The notes under the pieces: generated by a model
What the model was told of the DNA's origin: nothing
Databases searched by the model: none
What the model saw: the letters and a program-made list of their open reading frames with translations, nothing else
Assembly: GCF_000418325.1 (NCBI RefSeq)
Contig: NC_021658.1
Location: 11,236,001 to 11,300,000 of the forward strand
Direction: 5' to 3'
Source of the DNA: Sorangium cellulosum So0157-2
GTDB lineage: Bacteria; Myxococcota_A; Polyangia; Polyangiales; Polyangiaceae
DNA: 64,000 bases
Program-made: the position numbers and the translations under genes
Part shown: positions 51,533-60,734 of the stretch, in pieces
How the letters are laid out: every line of letters begins with the position of its first letter
Numbering within the stretch: position 1 is the stretch's first letter

Positions 51533-51728
51533 GAGCTTGCGTTCTTCGGTCAGCGACGGGCGTCGAGCTCGAGCCAGCTTCCGCGCGAGGGCTGCCGCGG
51601 ACGATTCATGGATACGGCGCCGTGAACCTATCTCCGCATCGGCCTTTGCACCATCGCGGAAATTCCGTACAGCCGTGTCAGGAAAGAAGTGAGCGCGTGA
51701 CGTGCACTCCGGATCCAGCCCAGCGGCG

Positions 51729-53459
51729 CTACCCGAGCGCGCCCCGCGAGGCCACAGGGGTGAGGCCGTCGAGCAGGGCAGAGCGATAGCGATGCCGCGC
51801 CGCGGCCAGGCGGCGCGCCTCGCCCTGGTCCGGGAGCGACGCGGCGGCCATCGCGGCGTATCCCAGGCGCAGGAGCGCGTAGGCCAGCAGATACGCAGGC
51901 AAACGCCGCTCGGGGTCGTCGCCCGAGCGGCGCCGGTAGCGATCGAGGAAGGCCCGGCGGGCCTCGGGCGCCATCCGCCACTCGACGATGGCCCCGGCGA
52001 GATCCCAGGCGATGTCCGTGGGGCCAGGGAGGAAGTGATCATCGCCGTGCCCGGCCGCGTCCACCTTGAAGAGCTCGCCTGAGGCCGACCCGAGCCACTC
52101 GTGAGGATCCATCTTACCATCCACGAGCACGGGACGGGCGATCTCCAGGTGGAGCTCCGTCGGGAGCTCATTTCCCATGTCCGCTGAGAAATTGGTGCGC
52201 GCCATCGTAATGAGCTCATCGATCGTGGGGCTCGGGACGGGGAAGGCCGAGGCGCGGAAGGTGCAGTAATCGGCGAGGCGCTCCAGCACGGCGGTGGAGA
52301 GGTGGCCGGGCTCGAGCGGCCGCCCCGGGAGCCATGGATACGAGAGGAAGCCCTCGCCCTCGTCGCGCGGCGTCGGACCGAAGCCGGCTCGAGCGACGCC
52401 GCGGGCGCGCTCCAGGCACTCGGCCCCGTAGCGGCCCATGCCCTCGAACTTGAGAATTCGGCTGCCGTCGCGGGAAAGGGACTTGAATCGCTCCATGGAC
52501 GTCCAGGAGGGCGGCCAGCGCGATTCGTCGTCATAGAAGCGGCGGCGCCAGGTCCCGGCGCCGATGAACTCGCCAGCATCGGTCGGGACGTGTTTCCCGC
52601 CCACGACACGCTCGGCGCGGAACGACCGCCAGCGGCGGGCGCCGTCGGGCGCGACAAGGGCGTCGGGGTCCGCGGCGCGGGAGCCGAGGAAAACGATGTT
52701 GCCGCGCGGGACGCCGGCGCCGACCAGGGCGTCGCCGGTGGAGAGGAACGACGATCCGCTGAAGCCCGGCCCCTCGTCGGCGGCCCAGAACTGCGCTCCC
52801 TCGGCGATGCCGTCCTCGACCCAGGCGAGCTCCCGCGCGCCGAGCTCGACGCGGCGATCGTAGGGGTGCCCGGACGGGCGCACGGTGATGCGGCCGGCCC
52901 GGATCCCCCGCCGGCGCAGGGCCGCGGCCGTCACCGCGCTCAGGGTGGTGCCGATGCTGCGGATCCCGACGACCCGGACCGGCGCCGGCGAAGACGCGAG
53001 CTGCTCGGCGAGCCGGGCGAAATCGAGCGGGTGGAGCGCGTAAAAGGAGAACCCTTCGGGCGGCGACGTCGGGACCATCGCGGGGACGTCGATCGCCGCG
53101 AGCGCCGCGAGGGCCTCGGGCGTGGTCAGGCGGCTGGCCGCCCGTGGCCAGAGGTCTGGCCGTCCGTGGTCCGACGTCGGACCGTCCGGGATCGCGAGCG
53201 CGCCGACGAGCATGGCGGCGAGCTCGTCCGTGAGCCGCGCCAGCAGGGGGGCGCTGGCCGCGCCGGCGTCGGCGAGGATGGATTCGAGCTCGCCGGCGCG
53301 GATCAAGGCGCGGAGCACGATGCCGCGATCGCGATCGGCGCCGGCGGGGGCGGCGAGCGCCCGGAGGTCGTCCGCGAGCTCGGCGACGAGCCGCGGCCCG
53401 GGGACGTCGCGGCGGCCGCTGCGGAACACGTACATGCGGTATCCGGAGCTGTCTGTCAT
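51729..53459 (-). CDS. PRTase-like/APH-like fusion protein of unknown function
   Basis: A 576-aa protein starting at the ATG 53459. Residues about 160-260 have a phosphoribosyltransferase-like fold: VRVVGIRSIGTTLSAVTAAA, and a PRPP-loop-like WAADEGPGFSGSSFLSTGDA. Residues about 440-500 have the order of an APH/choline-kinase catalytic core: DGKMDPHEW (near 447-455) in place of HGD-x(n)-N, then KVDAAGHGDD and PTDIAWDLAGAIVEW. I have seen no standard name for the combination. It may phosphorylate or transfer a phosphoribosyl group to a sugar or small molecule in the glycan pathway. The gene lies 196 bp from the HD gene. Confidence 0.6.
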   Translation of the reverse strand: MTDSSGYRMYVFRSGRRDVPGPRLVAELADDLRALAAPAGADRDRGIVLRALIRAGELESILADAGAASAPLLARLTDELAAMLVGALAIPDGPTSDHGRPDLWPRAASRLTTPEALAALAAIDVPAMVPTSPPEGFSFYALHPLDFARLAEQLASSPAPVRVVGIRSIGTTLSAVTAAALRRRGIRAGRITVRPSGHPYDRRVELGARELAWVEDGIAEGAQFWAADEGPGFSGSSFLSTGDALVGAGVPRGNIVFLGSRAADPDALVAPDGARRWRSFRAERVVGGKHVPTDAGEFIGAGTWRRRFYDDESRWPPSWTSMERFKSLSRDGSRILKFEGMGRYGAECLERARGVARAGFGPTPRDEGEGFLSYPWLPGRPLEPGHLSTAVLERLADYCTFRASAFPVPSPTIDELITMARTNFSADMGNELPTELHLEIARPVLVDGKMDPHEWLGSASGELFKVDAAGHGDDHFLPGPTDIAWDLAGAIVEWRMAPEARRAFLDRYRRRSGDDPERRLPAYLLAYALLRLGYAAMAAASLPDQGEARRLAAARHRYRSALLDGLTPVASRGALG

Positions 53460-53728
53460 GGGGGGGGTTCCGCGGGGATCGGCTCGCAGGGGCCGGGCTG
53501 GCTCGCATGAGCGCGCCCGAGCCGCAAGGCGCGGCGCGCGCAGCCCGGCCCGCGCACCGGCATGGTGCTCGGTCTCGCGGGCTGCCAGCCCTGCGTGGGG
53601 CGGGCGGGGGCCGATGCCAAGCGGGGCGCGCCGCAGCGCGAGGCCCTCCGAGCGACGCGAGCCGCGCGGCCGCTTCGTGCCCTGTCGCGGTGCCGCCCCT
53701 TGCTCTCTCGCCCCGTCGATTGCCTCGC

Positions 53729-54466
53729 TCAGCGCGGGGCGCCGGCCGCGAGCGCGAACTCGATGTGCGCGTGCTCGTCGTGGCGCCACCAGACCTGGCG
53801 CCGGAGGATCGCCCCGGAGAGCGGGCCCAGCGCGCGGCCCGCGGGGCTCGCGAGGAGCAGCGGCACGTACTCGGGCGCGAGGATGATCCGCTGGATCCGG
53901 AGCTTGCGCGGCCTCGCCTTCTCGTCGAGCGCGGACAGGAGCCGCGCGAGGTCGTCGAAGTCGATCGCCAGGTCGCCGCGGCGGCCCTGCGCGTCGAACT
54001 CGATCCCATAGCCGAGCTGGTTCCAGGGGTAGGTCGCGACGTCCGCGGGCCGCCCCGCGGCGTCGCGCAGCGGGACGAAGATATCGACGCTCAGCCCGTT
54101 CTGGTGCGTGCGATGCGGCCAGAACGCGCCGCCCTGGCGGTGGCCCGTCTCTCCCACGACGAAGCGCCGCCCGGGCCGCGCGGCCGACACCGCGGCGAAC
54201 GCCTCGAGCATCGCGTCGCGCACGGCGCCGTGCACGTACTGGCGGCCGAGGCTCGCTCCCAGGTACGAATACGTCACGTGACCCGGCCCCGAGGGGGGGA
54301 GCGGGTGCCCGTGCCGCAGGCGGCCCTGCGCCGGGCTGCCGGCGCTCTCCGAGGGCGCGTCGTCGTCGAGCCAGACGCGGGCGTGCGCCACGACGACGGG
54401 CGCGAGGAGGAGCAGACCGGCGGCGAGCGCGAGGCGCCTTGCGAGCCGGTGGACGACCCTGGGCAT
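53729..54466 (-). CDS. mepA: Penicillin-insensitive murein endopeptidase (MepA-like)
   Basis: A 245-aa exported protein with an N-terminal hydrophobic segment (RLALAAGLLLLAPVVVA) as signal or anchor. The LAS-type zinc motifs are clear: GETGHRQGG, WPHRTHQNGLSVDIFVP (His121 and Asp128) and WWRHDEHAHIEF (His232, His234). These enzymes cleave the D-Ala-mDAP cross-link of peptidoglycan. It is divergent from the CvfB-like gene and acts in the periplasm. Confidence 0.88.
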   Translation of the reverse strand: MPRVVHRLARRLALAAGLLLLAPVVVAHARVWLDDDAPSESAGSPAQGRLRHGHPLPPSGPGHVTYSYLGASLGRQYVHGAVRDAMLEAFAAVSAARPGRRFVVGETGHRQGGAFWPHRTHQNGLSVDIFVPLRDAAGRPADVATYPWNQLGYGIEFDAQGRRGDLAIDFDDLARLLSALDEKARPRKLRIQRIILAPEYVPLLLASPAGRALGPLSGAILRRQVWWRHDEHAHIEFALAAGAPR

Positions 54467-54610
54467 CAGCGGCTGTCGTATCAATCTCTCTGCCGCCGGT
54501 CGAGGCGCCGCGCGGGCGCGGGATCGAGCTCGGCGCGCCGGAAGATCGGGAGTCCGAGCCGCTCGCCTCCCTGGCGACGCGCCGCCCGGCCTGTGCAAGA
54601 CTGCGCGCCG

Positions 54611-55468
54611 ATGCCGTACGACGATCTCCTCGGGCGCGTGGTCACCCTGCCGATACGGCGGTTCGGCCCGCCCGGCGCGTTCCTCTCGCCCGACCCGGGC
54701 GACCTGCGCCCGAACGCGCCGGTGCTCCTCCTGCCGGGCGGCGAGGTGCCCGACGGGGCGCAGGAGGGAGACGAGCTCGAGGTCTTCGTCCACCTCGACT
54801 CGGAGGATCGCCCGATCGCGACCGCGCGCCGCCCGAAGGTCGCGCTCGGCGAGGTCGCGTTCCTCGAGGTGACCGACGTGGCGCGCTTCGGCGCGTTCGT
54901 CGACTGGGGCCTGCCGAAGGAGCTGCTCGTCCCGCACGCGGAGCAGACCCGCGAGCTGCGGGTCGGGCAGCGGCACCCGGTGGGCCTCCTCGTGGACAGG
55001 ACCGGCCGCCTCGCGGGCACGATGCGCGTCAGCGAGATGCTGCGCGACAAGGGGGAGTTCGATCTGGACGAGTGGGTCGACGGCGAGGCGTGGCGCAACG
55101 AGCCGGGGCTCGGGCTGTTCGTCATCCTCGAGCGCAGGTTCGTCGGCCTGGTCCCCGCGGACGAGCCGCACGCGCTCGCGCGCGGCGAGGCGGCGCGGTT
55201 CCGCGTGACGAGCGTGCTGTCCGACGGCAAGGTCGAGCTCTCGCTGCGCGGCCACGCCCACGAGGAGCTCGAGAGCGACGCCCAGACGATCCTCGCGCGG
55301 CTCGCCCGCCCGGGCGCGCCGCGCGTCGGCGACCGCTCGAGCCCGGACGAGATCCGGGCGATCTTCGGCCTGAGCAAGAAGGCGTTCAAGCGCGCCGTGG
55401 GCCGCCTCCTGAAGCAGCGCGCGGTGGCCGTCGACAGCGAGGGGTTCCTCGTCCCCGAGCGGCGCTGA
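54611..55468 (+). CDS. CvfB/YitL-like S1 RNA-binding protein
   Basis: A 285-aa protein of the CvfB family: an S1-like beginning (LLGRVVTLPIRRFGPPGAFL), S1 domains with EVTDVARFGAFVDWGLPKEL and ELRVGQRHPVGLLVDRTGRL, and a C-terminal winged helix with FGLSKKAFKRAVGRLLKQRA. These proteins bind RNA and influence gene expression. The start is unmistakable at 54611; it begins 144 bp from the divergent MepA start. Confidence 0.88.
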   Translation: MPYDDLLGRVVTLPIRRFGPPGAFLSPDPGDLRPNAPVLLLPGGEVPDGAQEGDELEVFVHLDSEDRPIATARRPKVALGEVAFLEVTDVARFGAFVDWGLPKELLVPHAEQTRELRVGQRHPVGLLVDRTGRLAGTMRVSEMLRDKGEFDLDEWVDGEAWRNEPGLGLFVILERRFVGLVPADEPHALARGEAARFRVTSVLSDGKVELSLRGHAHEELESDAQTILARLARPGAPRVGDRSSPDEIRAIFGLSKKAFKRAVGRLLKQRAVAVDSEGFLVPERR

Positions 55469-55543
55469 GCCGGACGCCCGGCCCGGGGCGACCCCGGGAG
55501 CCCGGGCCCGCCCCGACGGCGGCCGAGCCCGGGCGGCCGGGGG

Positions 55544-56011
55544 CTACTCCAGCAGGCTGCGCAGCATCCACGCGGTCTTTTCGTGGACCTGCAGCCGCTG
55601 GGTGAGCAGATCGCAGGTGGGCTGATCGTTGGCCTGCTCGGCCACCGGGAAGATCTCGCGCGCCGTGCGCGCCACGGTCTCGTGCCCCTCGACGAGGAGC
55701 CTGATCATGTCGGTCGCCTTGGGGATGCCGTCCTCCTCCTTGATCGAGGAGAGCGCCACGAACTGCTTGTACGTCCCCGGCGCGGGCAGGCCCAGCGCCC
55801 GGATGCGCTCGGCGACGAGGTCCACGGCGAGCGCCAGCTCGTTGTACTGCTGCTCGAACATGAGGTGCAGCGTCTGGAACATGGGACCCGTGACGTTCCA
55901 GTGGAAGTTGTGCGTCTTCAGGTAAAGCGTGTACGTGTCGGCGAGGACACGGCCGAGCCCAGCGCCGATCTGCTCGCGGGTCTTGGCGTCGATTCCGATG
56001 TTGATCTCCAT
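55544..56011 (-). CDS. dps: Dps-family ferritin-like DNA-protecting protein
   Basis: From the ATG at 56011 (GAGGAG upstream) the product has 155 aa. The ferroxidase-type residues are in [20 protein letters not shown] and the [20 protein letters not shown] helix, with a later [20 protein letters not shown]. Dps dodecamers store iron, detoxify peroxide and coat DNA in stress. An upstream in-frame ATG at 56044 is less likely. Confidence 0.92.
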   Translation of the reverse strand: MEINIGIDAKTREQIGAGLGRVLADTYTLYLKTHNFHWNVTGPMFQTLHLMFEQQYNELALAVDLVAERIRALGLPAPGTYKQFVALSSIKEEDGIPKATDMIRLLVEGHETVARTAREIFPVAEQANDQPTCDLLTQRLQVHEKTAWMLRSLLE

Positions 56012-56169
56012 GATGGCTCCTCTCGTGGCGTGTGCTCTCTGCATCGATGGGCCGGCTGCTGCGGAGGTGAAGGCCCGCGCGGCGCCCTCCCCGGGGGCGG
56101 GACGCGACCGGGAAGGTTCGTGCGCGCCGGTGCCGAGTCAATCAGGAGCAGCCTTCCGGCCGCCCGCGC

Positions 56170-56766
56170 TCACGCCTCTCCGATGCTGCGCATCGACAGC
56201 ACCTCGATCGGGCGCAGCCCGAGCAGCGCATACGCCTGCTCCCAGCGCTGCTCCGCGGCCACGTCGAACAGGATCCGCTCGTCGAGCGGCACCGGCAGCC
56301 ACGCGCCCGCGGCGATCTCCCGCTCGAGCTGCCCGGGCCCCCACCCGCTGTAGCCGAGCAGCACCGTCCTGCGCCGCGGGTCCGCCGAGGCCGCGCCGCG
56401 CACCGCGTCGGCCGCGAGCGTGTCGAACGCGCTCCGGGACGACGTGACCCGCACCCGGGAGCCCACCGGGATCACCCCCGTCTCCTCGGCCGCGAGCGCC
56501 GGATCGAGGCACAGGATCCACCCCGAGCTCGGCTGGACCGGCCCGCCGAGGTAGACCGGCGCCGGGTCCTTCAGCTCGTTGCCGTAGCCGGCGAACGACA
56601 GGAGCTCGCCGAGCGTCATCGGCGCCGGCCGGTTCACCACGAACCCCAGCGCCCCGCTGTCGCTGTGGACCGCCAGCAGCACGACCGTCTTGTCGAAGTT
56701 CGGATCGCCCAGGGGCGGCGACGCGATGAGGAACCCAGGGGCCAGCACGCTCGCTTCGCTGTTCAT
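56170..56766 (-). CDS. YqgE/AlgH family protein (UPF0301)
   Basis: A 198-aa protein with the family marks LAPGFLIASPPLGDPNFDKT, ALGFVVNRPAPMTLGELL, VYLGGPVQPSSGWIL and LGYSGWGPGQLEREIAAGAW. Function is not firmly known; AlgH has been linked to transcriptional control in pseudomonads. Length and motifs are complete. Confidence 0.92.
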   Translation of the reverse strand: MNSEASVLAPGFLIASPPLGDPNFDKTVVLLAVHSDSGALGFVVNRPAPMTLGELLSFAGYGNELKDPAPVYLGGPVQPSSGWILCLDPALAAEETGVIPVGSRVRVTSSRSAFDTLAADAVRGAASADPRRRTVLLGYSGWGPGQLEREIAAGAWLPVPLDERILFDVAAEQRWEQAYALLGLRPIEVLSMRSIGEA

Positions 56767-56929
56767 CGGCGATCCTCCCTCGCAACGGTCGACCGGTCAC
56801 TGCGTCCCGCACGAACCCGCCTGCCGACGCGGCGGCCGGAGCGGGCACCCGTCCGCACCTTACTCCCGCGCGCCGCGGCAGGCGATTGGGATCTCCCTCC
56901 GACGCCGGAACGACGGGTATAGTGCGACC

Positions 56930-57340
56930 ATGTACACGGTCGGCGTCCGCGATCACATCATGGTGGCCCACAGCCTCAAGGGGGAGCAGTTCGGCCCCGC
57001 GCAGCGCCTGCATGGCGCGACCTACACCGTCAGCGTGGAGGTGGACCGGGAGGAGCTGTCGCCGCTCGGCCAGGTGGTCGAGACGAGCGTGCTGCGGGAT
57101 AACCTGCGCGGCGTGCTCGCCGAGATCGACTACCGCAACCTCGACGAGCACCCGGCCTTCGAGGGCAAGCGCTCGACCCCGGAGCTCATCGCGCGCTACA
57201 TCCACCGCGAGCTCGGCCGCCGGCTCCCGCTGAACGCCGGCACCACCCTCACGATCACGCTGCACGAGTCCCCGCTCGTGTGGGTCCGCTACCGCGCGCC
57301 GATCCGCGGCGCCTCCATGATGCCGACCGAGCTGGCCTGA
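56930..57340 (+). CDS. PTPS/QueD-family protein with an altered zinc site
   Basis: A 136-aa T-fold protein. His14 (VAHSL) and His28 (RLHGATY) align with two zinc ligands of 6-pyruvoyl-tetrahydropterin synthases, but the usual HGHNY reads HGATY, so the third ligand is missing, and the catalytic cysteine is not seen. A conserved Glu (HESP, residue 113) near the C-terminus fits the pterin pocket. It may be an active variant or have lost catalysis. The XPB-like helicase gene starts 54 bp later, but the link is unclear. Confidence 0.75.
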   Translation: MYTVGVRDHIMVAHSLKGEQFGPAQRLHGATYTVSVEVDREELSPLGQVVETSVLRDNLRGVLAEIDYRNLDEHPAFEGKRSTPELIARYIHRELGRRLPLNAGTTLTITLHESPLVWVRYRAPIRGASMMPTELA

Positions 57341-57394
57341 TCGCCGCTCTCCGGGCTTGGCACGCGGCCCCGCCCGCGGCAAAAGAGGGCGCCG

Positions 57395-58876
57395 ATGACC
57401 GAGCCGGTCCGCACAGCGCCGATCGTCCTGAGCTTCCAGGGCGGCACCCTCCGCATCGAGGGGGTCGCGCCGCGCCCCGCGCTGGCGCCGGCCGGCGAGC
57501 TCGACGGCAGCGCCCTCCCGGCGGAGGCGCCGGGCGGCGACGGGGCGCCGGGCTCGGCCGCGGAGGGCGCGCCGCTCGACCCCGCGTGCCTGCCCGCGTC
57601 CTGCCGCTGGGACGCGCGCGAGCGCGTCTACCGGGTGCCGGCCATCGACTACGCCGAGCTCGTCCTCCGGCTCCGCGCCCGCGGGGTCGCCTTCACCGAC
57701 GCCGCCCGCAAGTACGAGGCGCTGCCGCTCGAGCCGCTCGCCAAGCACGACCCCTTCCCGTACCAGCGCGAGGCGCTCGAGGCGTGGGCCGGGCGGCGCA
57801 GCCGGGGCGTCGTCGTGCTCCCGACGGGCGCGGGCAAGACGTTCGTCGCGACGCTCGCGATCGCCGCGCGCCAGCGCAGCACGCTCGTGGTCGTCCCGAC
57901 GCTCGACCTCCTGAACCAGTGGTACGACGGCCTCTCCGCCGCGTTCGGCGTCCCGATCGGCCTGCTCGGCGGCGGTTACCACGACGTCCTCGACCTGACG
58001 GTGACCACCTACGACTCGGCGCACGCCCACATGGACCGGCTCGGCGCCCGCTTCGGCCTCGTGATCTTCGACGAGTGCCACCACCTGCCGAGCCCGTCGT
58101 ACGCGCTCGCGGCCAAGATGTGCCTCGCGCCCTTCCGCCTCGGCCTCACCGCGACGCCCGAGCGCGCCGACGGCCGGGGCTACGACGACCTCATCGGCCC
58201 CATCGTCTTCCGCCGGGAGATCACCGAGCTCTCCGGGCAGTACCTCGCGGCCTACGACGTCGTCCGGCTCGACGTCCCGCTCTCGGAGGACGAGCGCGCC
58301 GCGTACGAGGCCGCGCGCGCCGTGTACATCGGCTTTCTGCGCGCGAACGGCATCCGCATGCCCGAGGGGTGGGGGCAGTTCATCCTGCTGAGCTCGCAGT
58401 CCGACGCCGGCCGCCGCGCCTTCGAGGCGTACCGCCGGCAGCGGAGCCTCGCCCTCTGCGCGCCCGGCAAGATCGACGTGCTCGCGCGGCTGCTCCACGC
58501 CCACCGCGCGGATCGCACGCTGGTCTTCACCGAGGACAACGCCACGGTCTACCAGATCTCGCGGCAGTTCCTGCTGCCGGCCATCACGCACCAGACGAAG
58601 GTGAAGGAGCGCAGCGCCATCCTCGAGGCGTTCAACCGCGGCGCGCTGTCGGCGGTGGTCACGTCGAAGGTGCTGAACGAGGGGGTCAACGTGCCCGAGG
58701 CGAACGTCGCGATCGTCCTGTCGGGCAGCGGCTCGGTGCGGGAGCACGTCCAGCGGCTCGGCCGCATCCTGCGGCGGAGCGAGAACAAGACGGCGATCCT
58801 CTACGAGCTCGTCGCCCTCGGCACGAGCGAGCAGCGGGTGAGCGACAAGCGCCGGGAGCACGTTGCTTACCAGTGA
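57395..58876 (+). CDS. XPB-like DNA helicase (SF2)
   Basis: A 493-aa helicase. The N-terminal domain (residues 1-130) has the VAFTDAARKYEALPLE signature before the core, which starts with FPYQREALEAW. Motif I GVVVLPTGAGKTFVA is near 140-153, Walker B DECHH near 226-230, motif III TATPER and VI with QRLGRILRRSENK. Such XPB enzymes in archaea and some bacteria open DNA around lesions with the nuclease Bax1. The next gene (58863) overlaps its end by 14 bp and is Bax1-like, so they should form the same complex. Confidence 0.9.
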   Translation: MTEPVRTAPIVLSFQGGTLRIEGVAPRPALAPAGELDGSALPAEAPGGDGAPGSAAEGAPLDPACLPASCRWDARERVYRVPAIDYAELVLRLRARGVAFTDAARKYEALPLEPLAKHDPFPYQREALEAWAGRRSRGVVVLPTGAGKTFVATLAIAARQRSTLVVVPTLDLLNQWYDGLSAAFGVPIGLLGGGYHDVLDLTVTTYDSAHAHMDRLGARFGLVIFDECHHLPSPSYALAAKMCLAPFRLGLTATPERADGRGYDDLIGPIVFRREITELSGQYLAAYDVVRLDVPLSEDERAAYEAARAVYIGFLRANGIRMPEGWGQFILLSSQSDAGRRAFEAYRRQRSLALCAPGKIDVLARLLHAHRADRTLVFTEDNATVYQISRQFLLPAITHQTKVKERSAILEAFNRGALSAVVTSKVLNEGVNVPEANVAIVLSGSGSVREHVQRLGRILRRSENKTAILYELVALGTSEQRVSDKRREHVAYQ

Positions 58877-60083
58877 TCTCGTCCGCGTCCGCCGCCGCGG
58901 CGGGCTGCTCGTGCCCCAGTACCTCCGCGGGGCCGCCGCCGAGCGGCTGCTCCCGGTCGCGCGCGCGTACATCGAGATCCTGTCCCAGCGCGTCGGCGAG
59001 CGCCGCGACGACGTCGAGGCCGCGCTCGACGCCGTCGAGGTGCCCGCGCGGGATCGCGTCGCCGCGCTCGGCCTGCGGAAGGTGCTCGAGGACGGCTGCG
59101 AGTACGAGGTGCAGGAGGGCGTCGACCCCGAGGCGCTCCGGCGGGAGCTGTTCCTGGCCGCGGCGGCGGCGCACCGCGCCCTCGACGTCCGCGCCCGCTT
59201 CGATCGCGCCGCGGTGCTCGACGAGGTGGCCGCCCGGCTCGGCACGACGCCCGCCGCGATCGAGGCGGGCCTCTACGCCGACCTGCGCGGCGCCGAGATC
59301 CTCCGGCGCGCGGCCGCGGACGCGCCGGACGTCCTGCTCGACCGGTACAACCTGTCGCTGGCGCAGTCGATCCTGCTGAAGGCGACGCAGGTGACGATCC
59401 GCATCGAGGGCGAGAGCGCCCCGCGATACCGGCGGATCTTCCGCGCCGCGCGGTTTCACGGCCTGATCCACGTGGTCCAGGGCGATCCGGTCTCCGGCTA
59501 CACGATCGTGCTCGACGGCCCGTTCAGCCTGTTCGATGCGGTGCAGCGTTACGGCCTGCGGCTCGCGATGTTCCTGCCGTCGGTGCTCTCGTGCGCCTCG
59601 TTCCGGCTGCGCGCCGAGCTGCGCTGGGGGCGCGACAAGGAGCCGCTGGCCGTCGAGATGGGCCCGTCGGACGGGCTCGTGTTCCACGGGCGCGAGCTCG
59701 CGGACACGACGCCCGAGCTGGACGCGTTCTGCGAGGGGTTCAAAAAGCTCGGATCGCCCTGGACCGTGTCGCCGAACGAGCGGCTGTTCGCGCTGCCCGG
59801 AGAGGTGGTGTGCGTCCCGGACCTCGTGTTCCTGAACGCGGAGACCGGCGAGGAGGTGTACCTGGAGGCGTTCGGCTTCTGGAGCCGAGACGCGGTGTGG
59901 CGGCGCGTCGAGCTGATCCGGAAGGGGTTTCCGGCGAGGATCCTGCTCGCGGTCGGCAAGCAGCTCCGCGTGAGCGAGGAGGTCCTGGGGGAGGACGAGG
60001 CGGGGGAGATCTACGTCTACCGGGCGACGATGTCGCCGCGCGCGGTGCTGGCGCGGCTGGACGGCAAGCGCGGCGGGGCGTGA
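58863..60083 (+). CDS. Bax1-like nuclease (DUF790), partner of XPB
   Basis: The protein (406 aa) has a TTG start at 58863 and opens LTSDLVRVRRRGGLLVPQYL, the DUF790 marker. It continues with VLEDGCEYEVQEGVDPEALR and RYNLSLAQSILLKATQVTIR, then FRAARFHGLIHVVQGDPVSG. The C-terminal nuclease-like part has VCVPDLVFLNAETGEEVYLE and VLLAVGKQLRVS-like strands with acidic and Lys residues. Bax1 cuts DNA with XPB in archaeal-type repair. The 14-bp overlap with the helicase supports coupling. Confidence 0.9.
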   Translation: MLTSDLVRVRRRGGLLVPQYLRGAAAERLLPVARAYIEILSQRVGERRDDVEAALDAVEVPARDRVAALGLRKVLEDGCEYEVQEGVDPEALRRELFLAAAAAHRALDVRARFDRAAVLDEVAARLGTTPAAIEAGLYADLRGAEILRRAAADAPDVLLDRYNLSLAQSILLKATQVTIRIEGESAPRYRRIFRAARFHGLIHVVQGDPVSGYTIVLDGPFSLFDAVQRYGLRLAMFLPSVLSCASFRLRAELRWGRDKEPLAVEMGPSDGLVFHGRELADTTPELDAFCEGFKKLGSPWTVSPNERLFALPGEVVCVPDLVFLNAETGEEVYLEAFGFWSRDAVWRRVELIRKGFPARILLAVGKQLRVSEEVLGEDEAGEIYVYRATMSPRAVLARLDGKRGGA

Positions 60084-60129
60084 GGGCTGAGGGGGCCGGG
60101 GGGAGAGCCGGGGGGGGACCTCCGATGGT

Positions 60130-60240
60130 TCGACTTGTTGGCACAGAGGGCCCGCAGCGTCAGGTGCTGGTCGTGGTACGCCGTCTCCTCCTCGCCGCTC
60201 ACGTGGTGCAGGTGCGCCCGCCGCTCGCCGCCGACACCTC
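60130..60240 (-). pseudogene. Orphan Rhs fragment downstream of the immunity gene
   Basis: A minus-strand frame reads GGERRAHLHHVSGEEETAYH then DQHLTLRALC, similar to the Rhs core EEETAYISQDLTIRDGRY in the large gene. It begins after a stop and ends quickly. Displaced Rhs tips are typical of Rhs loci that swap C-terminal toxins. Confidence 0.55.
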
Positions 60241-60241
60241 A

Positions 60242-60724
60242 TCACTCCTTTTGAAGAATGGATGCGAGCTCTGGGAACCCGCGCCGAGCAATCTGGATCT
60301 CGTCCTCAGACAGCAACATATACGCCTCGCGCTCATGCGAGATCGTAACGAGCAGCACATCTCCGTTGCGGCGGAGGAAGCAGGGGTCCTCCGGTGCGTC
60401 GGGATGAATCCAGCTGAACAAGCTGGCCGCTTGTTGCTTCAGCCGTTCCTGTAGTCCCTCGCCAGAGGAGTACCGATAAACAGTAGCCTCGTCGGCATAC
60501 AGCACTGTCCCAGGCCATTCTTTTTCCCGGGAAGAACCCAAAAGAAATGGGCTCAGGAGGTCCAGCTGGCTCTTGATAGAATCTCCCGGATCTAGCTGCG
60601 GATCTCGTACGACCAGAAGCATCGTCGGAGCCATCAGACAACAAAAATCCATCAGCTGTCCATACACGACCCCTGTTGGCTCATCCGTAAAAACGTAGCA
60701 GTCCATTTCTTTCATTCCTTGCAT
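60242..60724 (-). CDS. Candidate Rhs immunity protein
   Basis: A 160-aa acidic protein with no recognised family; it starts 10 bp after the Rhs stop and is on the same strand. It has YVFTDEPTGVVYGQLMDFCC, a central EKEWPGTVLYADEATVYRYS and a Glu/Asp-rich end with LLSEDEIQIARRGFPELASI. Position right after a toxin-like C-terminus is the classic place for an immunity gene. Assigned by context only. Confidence 0.65.
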   Translation of the reverse strand: MQGMKEMDCYVFTDEPTGVVYGQLMDFCCLMAPTMLLVVRDPQLDPGDSIKSQLDLLSPFLLGSSREKEWPGTVLYADEATVYRYSSGEGLQERLKQQAASLFSWIHPDAPEDPCFLRRNGDVLLVTISHEREAYMLLSEDEIQIARRGFPELASILQKE

Positions 60725-60734
60725 CGGCTTCGCT

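Noticed and set aside
56138-59245. A 1035-residue minus-strand frame
   Set aside because: It is opposite the QueD-like, XPB and Bax1 genes and has no domain.
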